Of a DNA stretch of 64,000 nt, positions 55,986 to 64,000 are shown piece by piece. Where the stretch lies: contig NC_083604.1 of assembly GCF_029168945.1 (NCBI RefSeq), forward strand, positions 64,992,211 to 65,056,210, written 5' to 3'. Position numbers and translations under genes: made by a program. Position 1 is the first letter of the stretch, and every line of letters starts with the position of its first letter. The stretch is from Cannabis sativa (Eukaryota; Streptophyta; Magnoliopsida; Rosales; Cannabaceae). The notes beneath the pieces are model-generated. The model ran no database searches and had not been told where the DNA came from. It saw only the letters and a list, made by a program, of their open reading frames with translations.

Positions 55986-57063
55986 TTTGGGCAGATTCGA
56001 ATGCCATATTCAATTGTTCATAACTTTTTAATTCGGACTCCGTTTTGGGTGTTCTGAATATCGTTGGAAAGTTTATTTTGAGCGCTATATGTTTATCTAA
56101 ATTTGAATACCAATTTTGTAATTATTTGGAAGTGGGTTTAGGGATTAACCCTATTTGTTAATCCCGAATATTGTGACTAGAATTACCGGCACTTGCACTT
56201 GGTTAGGAACACTTGAGGATTTGGAATCTCCACGTATACGGGACATCAGGTAAGATAGTAGTTAGCATGTAGAGTTACGCGCAGTGGCGCTCATATTTGA
56301 TATTATAATGGTGATTAAATGAGAAATGGGATTAGTGTTATAACCCTAAAGTGAGCGGTTATAAGGCATTGGTTATTACCCTAGTGATTAATGATTTTAA
56401 ATATTATGCAATGCTACGTATATTGAGTAAAGAATTATGCATTCCAGGCATAATTAGATTAGACTCGGTAATTAGAACCAAGATAAACTGTTCTAATTAG
56501 GCCTTATTGTAATTAGACGTGTGAGCGTAATACGTGGGTCTATGCCACACAGATGTAAATATGTGTGTGAGCGTAACACGCAGGTCTATGTCAAGTAGAC
56601 AATAAGTGTAATGGCATCATTATGTATGTGAAACGTTAATTGTGTTTATTGATATTTATATTGTCTTGCTGGGCTTGGCTCACGGGTGCTCTACTGTGTA
56701 AGAAAGGGTAAATTTGTCTATAATCAGCCATGAGTTTGAGAGCTGAGCGATGCTTGTACATGTTCAGGCCACACTAAACCAAGCGGGTAGGGTCTACCAA
56801 TGATCGTATTTTGTAATCTTAGATTTCCCCGCTTAGGTCGGCACATGAATCAACTTGTAATATTTTGTAAAAGTTTTGTGGGATCCCAAAATATGTTATC
56901 TTTTGGTTGTTTGTAAAGTTTAAAATTATTACAAGTTATATTTTTATTCCATTGCAATTAAAGTTTAAATTTTCCCGCTCTTATATTTTTAGTAATCCCG
57001 GATTAGCGGGATTAGGGTTTTAATATTGGTCGTCATAGCGTGCCTAATTGTTAGGGCATTACA

Positions 57064-57944
57064 CACTCGTTGTCCACGAGTTATGTATGTCACTATCATT
57101 GCCCGATAAAACACCTGATAAGTAAGAAACCTATATGCGGTTTCAAGGGAGTAATTACTCATTTTCATTAACAGTAATGATTGTATCTTTATTCATTCTC
57201 AATAACGATAATGAACGTATCTTTCCCTCGATCATAATTGAGTCACAAACGATAATAATCGTTTCTCATCTTACCTTGATCATAATCGAGTCACAAATGA
57301 TAATAATCGTTACCCCGATTATAATCGAGTCACAAATGATAATAATCGATACCTCAATCATAATCGAGTCACAAACGATAATGATCGTTTCTCACATTAC
57401 ATGCCTAGCAGTACTTGCAGCTTTTCTTACCTTAAACCAGTATAAGGTGTGCGGGCCGACCTAGGTGGAACCATGCTCGACGATTCTGGGTCCTATGTCA
57501 TGACAACAAAATCTGATAAAAATGTAACCAAATTTCGACACAAACCCTAAAACCAAAACCGGACAAACTCTCACTTTCATTAGCTCCAAAATAGGCTACA
57601 CAACACCTAAATACCCCAAACTAGGTATTGGAAATCACCCCGAGCCAAGAACCAACCTCGAAGCAAACTAAGATTTTCCCCTGCAGACCAACCGGTCGAG
57701 TTTCCACGGCCGCAGAGCCTGAAAATATATTATTTAAAAAAAAGGTATTTATAATACTCACATAATTTGATAAAATCTCTGTAATTAATAAATTATGCTT
57801 TATTTAATCATATATTAAATTTACACAAATTATCACACAATTAGCTTAAGTAAGATTATAATCTTACTTCAATAAAAGTTTATTGCTCCTCTTTCTTCTT
57901 TTAATTCTAGAGGTGATTCGGGGTCAATAACAGTACTCTAGACA
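57064..57944 (-). repeat. Gypsy LTR family A, copy 2, second part
   Basis: Continues from 53,184 after LTR E (CACTCGTTGTCCACGAG). It carries a minisatellite at 57,228-57,400. It has lost about 750 bp relative to the copy at 62,029, with the junction near 57,693 (CAACCGGTCGAGTTTCC). The end at 57,944 (…CTCTAGACA) is tentative. Confidence 0.75.
57228..57400. repeat. Minisatellite, about four units, in LTR A copy 2
   Basis: CATAATCGAGTCACAAACGA plus TAATAATCGT repeats with a ~40 bp period. Copy 3 has one unit (about 62,694-62,730), so the array expanded in this LTR only. Confidence 0.85.
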
Positions 57945-60900
57945 TAAGGTTATAAATTAAAAGTACTTAAATAATGTAATTTTTTCGTTAATTGGAAATA
58001 ATTAAAGAAATTTTTACATTAAAAATACAAAATATTAATTTTATTACCAAAAAACCACTACACGGTTACCCAAACATTTATACCTTTTTCTTTTAATTTT
58101 TTACATTTGTACCACATGCACACACAATAAATACTTTCTTGATTGACACGTGAGATTGATGTACCACATCAATCTTTCTATGTATCATTTCTCTCTTTTT
58201 TTTTTCTCTTCTTTTTTCTTTTTATTTTTCATTTCTTTTTCAGTTTTTTTTTTTTAAATATTAACCTCCATAGCTAAACACTTCCCCCTCCACAATCCCA
58301 ACTCGATTTCCCACTTCTTTTTGTTCTTTAATTTTTTTTCAACTCCCATTACCGAATCCCATAACTGTAATGATTAAGATGATGCTCAGGAAAAAATTCA
58401 TCAAGATGATGCTCAAAAAATGATTAAGATGGAGCTGGTCTTCGATCTCAGGTTTGTTTTCGGTTTCTTTTTCGTTTCCCCCCTTTTTGAAATTTTTTTC
58501 GTATTTGACATTGTTGTGTTTTGTGTTTATCGATTTTACTATTTTAGGTTTTTCATTTTAACATTTCTTTTAGTTTTGTTTAGTTTTTTAGGGCTTTTAT
58601 TTTTTAGTTTAATTTATTTGTTCTTTTTATGAGTTTTTCATTTTCGTTTGTTTAGTCTTAATTTCTGTTTTTTTTTTGTTTTTTTTTCTGTTTTTGTTTT
58701 TTCAGATGTTTTATTGTTTTTCATTTCAGTTTCTTCATTTAATTATTTCTCATTTTTAATAGTTTTTTAATAGTGTAAACACCTTCTGTATGTATTTTTT
58801 TTAAATATGTTTTTTGTCTAGTTGTTTCTTGTCCATTTTTATATCATCAATGGGTAACAATGAGATTTATCATGGATGTTGATGTTCAAAGAGTTTTTCC
58901 TGTATTTTAGTTTGTATACAGTTGTTTAGTAGTTTTATTATAGTTTTGCTACTTGCATATGTTATTTCATTATAAAACTAATATGCAACTATTTCATTAT
59001 AACTACTATTTTTTGGTCCCCGTTAAATTAAATTCATGTATAATATATAAACTGTAATAAAACGATAATGCAACTATAAGGCAACCAAAACAAAAAATAA
59101 ACAGACTTATACGTAACTGGTTGTACCTTAATTCGAATTTACTCTTCTTATTGTGTTTCTAAAAAAATATATTTATATTGGAAACCAGTAATCAATCAAA
59201 ATGCAACTGTATATAACGTACATGTATTATTCATGAGGTTTTTTTTTTTAAATTTTCACATCATACAGTTTTTTTGATTTTTTTTCGTCATTTTCTGTTT
59301 AGATCATTGCAGGTCTTCTTTTCCAGTTTATTTCGCCAGAATTAATAGTTATATTTTTATCGTTTTGGTTTCATTTTGGTTGTTTTCCAGTTTTGAAACG
59401 ATCGCGGTATTTTCACCTTCATGGTTCGCTCTGTACAGCTGAAGACTTAGTGCATGTGGTATTTTTGTAAATATTTATATGTGGACTGTATAAATGTTTA
59501 ATGGGCCGGCCCAAAGTATTTTTGTAATTTTTTTTCCTTTTTTGTATTTTTCTGTTTTTTTCCCATAATTAAATTGATATATTTTTATTTATTATAAGCT
59601 GAGTGGTAATGGTACCAACCTAGCTAGTTAGCTAACTAGCTAGATTTGTTTTGTTTTTATTTTTTTGTTGCTGAATTGCTAGCTAACTAGTTATACATGG
59701 AGACTTTTGATGGAATTTTCTTCTAACAATGACATCCAAAATTTGATGCATTCTCTCTAACCAAGCTATATATTAAAATGCTAATAAGATTCCTTATATA
59801 TATTTTAAAATGATTGAATTATATAATTTATATCAAATTATTTGAAAGTGAAAAATGAACAATATCTTATAATTTTATAGATCACCGTTCTCATATAGCA
59901 TTTGGATTTGTGACGAGTGCATTTAATCTAGAAGATAAATTATATATATGTGGAGAGATAATGACCTGAGAAAGTAATAATCAACCCCAAAGATGTAGGG
60001 AACCTACATTTCTAGATCATATCTTAAAATTAATATATGTGCCTAAACAACCCAATAATCTACATCAATTATTATACTTGGTTTTTCTTTTGTAATTAAT
60101 AATAATATTTTATAGATATATATATATAATATTATTAAACGAGAAATTAAATTTCTTCCCGACATATACACACGGCCATGTCACCGAGTTTCTTACTTTA
60201 AAGCATTTATCTTTCTTGTAAGCTGTACTCATCATTTTTTATATATTTATTATAAATTATAAATGTATTTGTATACGTATAAGTATATATTATACTTTTG
60301 TGGGAAGACTAAGAAGATCGAAGTATATATATATGTATTGAGGCCCATATATCATGTGGGAGTGTATGGGGTCCATGTACATCTAGCTAATATAGTTATC
60401 TTCTAGGACATGATTTCATATATATAAATATAAATATTCTATTTTATAATATGTGTGTTCCTTCAAAAAAATAAAATATATAAATAAATATGTGTGTGAT
60501 GATAGGTAACACCTATTATGTTATGTCTCCATCAAACATTTTGGAATCATTTCAGGACTTTCTTCTGTATTTTTCTTAAAATATTTGCTGATAGCTCTGC
60601 GAAGTAGTGTTTGGGCATGGAAAAGAAAACTTTTCTTTTGAAGATCTCAAGTGAAAAATTTTCCCTTTTAATTGGTTTTACATGTAGTACGTAAATGCCT
60701 GTACATTATTAATTTATTCAGAAAATGATCATAATAAATCATGATCAAATGATAGGTAACATGCATTTTCATCCATCAATATAGTTTTCACGTTATGATA
60801 TATATAAAATATACTTCAATATAACTAGAAGTAGCTTCTTTTGCTGTGTAAAGAACATATATATATATATCTTCTAGATAACAACATCAATTGATTTAAT

Positions 60901-62028
60901 CAATAAACATATATATATGTGTGTGTTATTTAATGGGACATAATTAAAAACGTACGTCAATCACTAGCTATATATATTTCAATATTTGTCACTTTCCTTA
61001 TAAAAGAGATGTCCTTAGCTTTTTTGTACATAATGGACAAATTGTCAAATTATATATAGTACACTACTCAAAACTATTAAAATCCTAGCTGTATAGCTAT
61101 AGCCCACACACCTCCACTTCTTCAAAATTACGAAACAAAAATATCATGAAAAAGGAGAAGAAAAAAAATGCAACTTGATGATTCACACTTAATGAAACCA
61201 TCGTTTTTTTTTCTCTTTCTTTTCAATGGAATGAAATGATCACTTTTTATTATAGTTTTTATATTATTACTTTTTTTTTCCTTTTCTTTTTTGCATGCAT
61301 GCATATGGATGAGACGGTATAATAAAGGATAGCTGGGTCACTACTATTCTTTCCTTAGAATACATGCTCAGAGAGATTGTAAACTGCAACTAAAATCCAA
61401 AAGAAAAAAGAACATTAATAATAATAGGAGGGAGGGAGAACAAAAAGTGATAAATAACAATACCAAAATTGGGTTGCTTTTGTTATGTGTGTATATATGT
61501 ATATATATTATATGTATTATTATATAATTAATGTATATGTGTATCAAGTGTAGTTTAAACATAGCATTTTCTTGCGAGAACAAAGTGGAGCATGCCACCC
61601 TATGTGTAATCTATTTGACAATACCCACAACCATATTTTATTCGTTTCTAAAATATATATTTAGACATATATATTAAAACAAAAGTGATAAAGAAATTAT
61701 TCGTAATAATTAATTATTGACAAAATTTAATTAAAGCCTTGAGGTTAGAGTAGGACACCGTAAAAAGAAGTATAATTAAATGGAGGCTATAATAAAGTGA
61801 TGAGTGGGGGTAGATATATAACTCTTTTTACTAAAATAATACAACGTGAAGCACCTGAAGTGGGAAAAAGAGGCAACAAAGAGATTCATTAATCATCCAA
61901 TTATATATATACTTTCATCTATTATGTTTAAATAATTATTACAAAAAAATTATATTTAAAAAGAAACATAGTGTGGTATAATTAAGTTTACTTATTAAAT
62001 TTAACCTCATCAATCTTTTTTGTCTAAG
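57945..62028. other. AT-rich stretch with no identified gene or TE
   Basis: No supported ORF. 58,190-58,750 is a T-rich tract whose Phe/Leu-rich frames are compositional. 59,510 has TGGGCCGGCCCA. 59,620-59,643 is a perfect 24 bp palindrome. 60-62 kb contains many ATATAT runs and no terminal repeats I could pair. Confidence 0.45.
59620..59643. repeat. Perfect 24 bp palindrome
   Basis: CTAGCTAGTTAG followed by its reverse complement. A related GCTAGCTAACTAGTTA follows at about 59,677, so the motif is partly repeated. Confidence 0.95.
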
Positions 62029-64000
62029 CGTAGAGTTCTGTTCCACAAAAATATTATGTGTGCTTTTATAAATTAATTTATAATTATAAGTTAACAATTT
62101 AAAAAATGTACGGTTTAATTAAAACTTTTGATGAAATTAAGAGCTTTTTATTCAAAATACTGCTAGATTTGGAGATCCTTTTGTTTATAAACTTTTACAA
62201 CATGTTCCAAAAAAATATTACAAAATGGAGTTACATTTTTAAAACATGATCAAAAGGTGGATCCTGTCCACTGGAAGTCGAGGCACACCAGTTGATATGT
62301 ACATCGTTGGGAGACCTCTGACTCATAGTTGGTCCACTTTTCCCTTCCCTTTACTTGCGTCACGAAACACACGTGAGTCTCAAAGACTCGGCAAAAAAGC
62401 AAGTAAAATACAAATATCGCATAACACGAGAAACCATACAACGCATAACCAACAATTTCATCATCTAATTTAAATACTTATTCGGTACTTAATCAAACAT
62501 TACATAAACAATTATTTATCTCATAAGACAAACTGACTTTGATGCTTCATAAAGCATCCTGCTCATTACCAACGAGCTCCATATGTCACTCTTGGTGCCC
62601 GATGAACCGATCGATAAGTAAGAAACCTATCCGCAGTATTAAAGTGAGTAATTACTCATTCTCAACAACGGTAATTACCGTATCTTTACCTCGTTCATAA
62701 TCGAGTCGCTAACAATAATAATCGTTTCTCATTTGACATGCTAAGTAGTGCAATTGCCTTTTTCTTACCTCAATCCAATAATTCGGTGTGCGCGCCAACC
62801 TGAGTGGAACAGTGCTCGACGATCCCGAGTCTTATGTCACGATAATAAAACTTGGTGTACAACTTAACTAAACTCCGAAACAAATCCTAATTTCACAACT
62901 AGACAACACCCCAAGGAAAAACCAACTTCGAAGAAAATTTGGATTTCCCCCTACTGGCCAACAGGTTGACCGATTCACTAGTGACCTATTGAATCGGTCG
63001 ACCGGTTCCTGCAGAAATGGTAAAACTCTGGTTTTACACATCAAAACTAATCCAAAACCTCTTCAAACCTTCCGAAGTGGTTCTATAATATTAAAACAAC
63101 ATAATTAAACAATCAAAACTCAATAATTCCCCAAAATCACAGATTTACCACAATTGAATGAATATTGAGTTCTTAAACTCAATTCTCCTAATTCTAATCT
63201 TAACAGCCAAGAAATCATCCAATTCACACTTAAACAAACCTAACTTAACCCTAAAAACATACTCTGAACTCCAACAACACTCACAGCCCCAAAATCAAGC
63301 AAAACCCTAAATAAAATTCAACCCAAACCTCATAAATCAAAGGAATTAACTGGAGAGCTTACCTCAAAGCATGAATAACTCCTAGCTTTGATTGATTCAG
63401 CTGAGAACTGGCTGAATTTATGAAGAAAGCTTCTGGTTCTAGCTGGGTCCTTAGGTTTTCAAAAGGGAGAGAGAGAAAGATACGTTTTGGTGTGATTTCT
63501 TTTCCTTATTTTTGACTTTTATCATCAATTAACTAAATAACATTTAAATTAATAATAATAACAAACACTAAACCCTATTTCAGCTTAGAAAATACACTAA
63601 AGACATAAATACTATGATATACTAATTAAAGACTATTTTGTCCCTCCATAAACACTTAAGTCTAAAATAAAGCTTAGGGGTATTTGGTTATTTCTAACTA
63701 TTCCAACCAAACTGACAGCTTAAAATTCTAAACTAGTCCAGTATAATTCCAATATAACTCAGCATTTATCGTTATGACATTTTCAACCAATTTGTCGAGT
63801 TTCCACGGTCGGCGAACTCAACACATTTTATTTCAAAAATTGTATATACAATACCCACATAATCCGATAAAATCTCTATAATTAATAAATTACGTTATAT
63901 TTATTCATTCACTCATATTTTACTAATTTACTCGCAAGTACTTTAATGTCCATATAATTACATATTTATTAAAATATATCCATTTAAATATTATTATATT
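62029..64000 (-). repeat. Gypsy LTR family A, copy 3 (runs off the window)
   Basis: The left end CGTAGAGTTCTGTTCCAC corresponds to TGTAACGCCCTGTCCCAC of copy 2 with transitions. The collinear blocks CCTGTCCACTGGAAG, GTTGATATGTACATC and GACCTCTGACTCAT follow. It keeps the ~750 bp that copy 2 lost, including a GC-richer module at 62,950-63,015. No PBS adjoins the left end, consistent with a 3' LTR or solo LTR in minus orientation. The right end is outside the window. Confidence 0.85.
62950..63015. repeat. CCGGTT-type module in LTR A copy 3
   Basis: ACAGGTTGACCGATTCACTA and then GAATCGGTCGACCGGTTCCT, with inverted GACCGATTC / GAATCGGTC arms. Same style as the module in LTR B. Confidence 0.8.

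Larger units (their letters stand above)
53180..57068 (+). mobile_element. Solo gypsy LTR (family E), itself split by a copia solo LTR
   Basis: 53,185-57,063 begins TGTAATACCCAAG and ends TTAGGGCATTACA. It is flanked by CACTT (53,180-53,184) and CACTC (57,064-57,068), a 5 bp TSD with one change; the uninterrupted paralogue at 26,439 reads CCACTCGTTG. About 1.98 kb without the nested LTR. No internal domain, so it is a solo LTR left by LTR-LTR recombination. GC-rich two-part module at 55,871-55,985. Confidence 0.9.

Noticed and set aside
57135..57464. 109-residue ORF with repeated IIIESQTI
   Set aside because: Translation of the LTR minisatellite; no start context or homology.
58420..58632. 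Phe/Leu-rich membrane-protein-like ORF
   Set aside because: T-rich low-complexity DNA; similar frames occur in other T-rich tracts such as 23,047-23,262.

Overview
This is gene-poor, AT-rich plant nuclear DNA, most likely from a eudicot. It carries plant-type L1 LINEs, Ty1/copia and Ty3/gypsy (chromovirus-like) retrotransposons, a Cassandra-type TRIM with a 5S rRNA-derived LTR, a Helitron, and CACTA-like and other MITEs. I found no convincing intact host protein-coding gene and no tRNA. The species cannot be fixed from sequence alone.

Layout. 1-8.7 kb: three degenerate LINE pieces (minus, plus, minus). The third is split by a ~2.6 kb terminal-inverted-repeat element, which itself holds a 1.5 kb minus-strand Helitron. 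8.8-9.9 kb: three ~220 bp tandem repeats, related to sequence at 22.3-23.4 kb. 10-11.3 kb: an unidentified, more GC-rich, gene-like segment. 11.6-16.9 kb: MITEs, a (TTA)20 microsatellite and AT-rich filler. 16.9-22.3 kb: a young copia element with identical 252 bp LTRs and a perfect TSD. Its interior is almost entirely non-coding and full of short hairpins. 23.4-25.6 kb: sequence with no recognisable repeat.

From 25.6 to 57.9 kb there is one large nested structure. A minus-strand gypsy provider has its RNase H (50.1-50.9 kb) and integrase (29.5-31.06 kb) separated by a 19 kb plus-strand copia element (31,059-50,091). That copia carries two further insertions: a gypsy LTR with Cassandra composite in its leader (33,916-38,075), and a nearly intact 4.8 kb LINE in its 3' LTR (45,143-49,977, with a 16 bp TSD). 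The gypsy integrase runs into an LTR (27,436-29,563) that is followed by a PBS and the N-terminal half of gag; the C-terminal half of gag lies 25 kb away at the other end. This is an int-LTR-int, or circularly permuted, arrangement. On the right the gypsy abuts a different LTR family (52,621-57,944). That LTR is split by a solo gypsy LTR, which is itself split by a solo copia LTR.

57.9-62.0 kb is AT-rich with no identified gene. 62.0 kb to the end is another copy of the right-hand LTR family.

Nothing here works as a pathway. The relations are of insertion order, giving an unusually readable stratigraphy: target-site duplications and, in one case, an empty paralogous site date the events relative to one another. 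The most unusual items are the hairpin-array copia, the permuted gypsy, the Cassandra/gypsy composite, and GC-rich two-part modules that recur in otherwise unrelated AT-rich LTRs.
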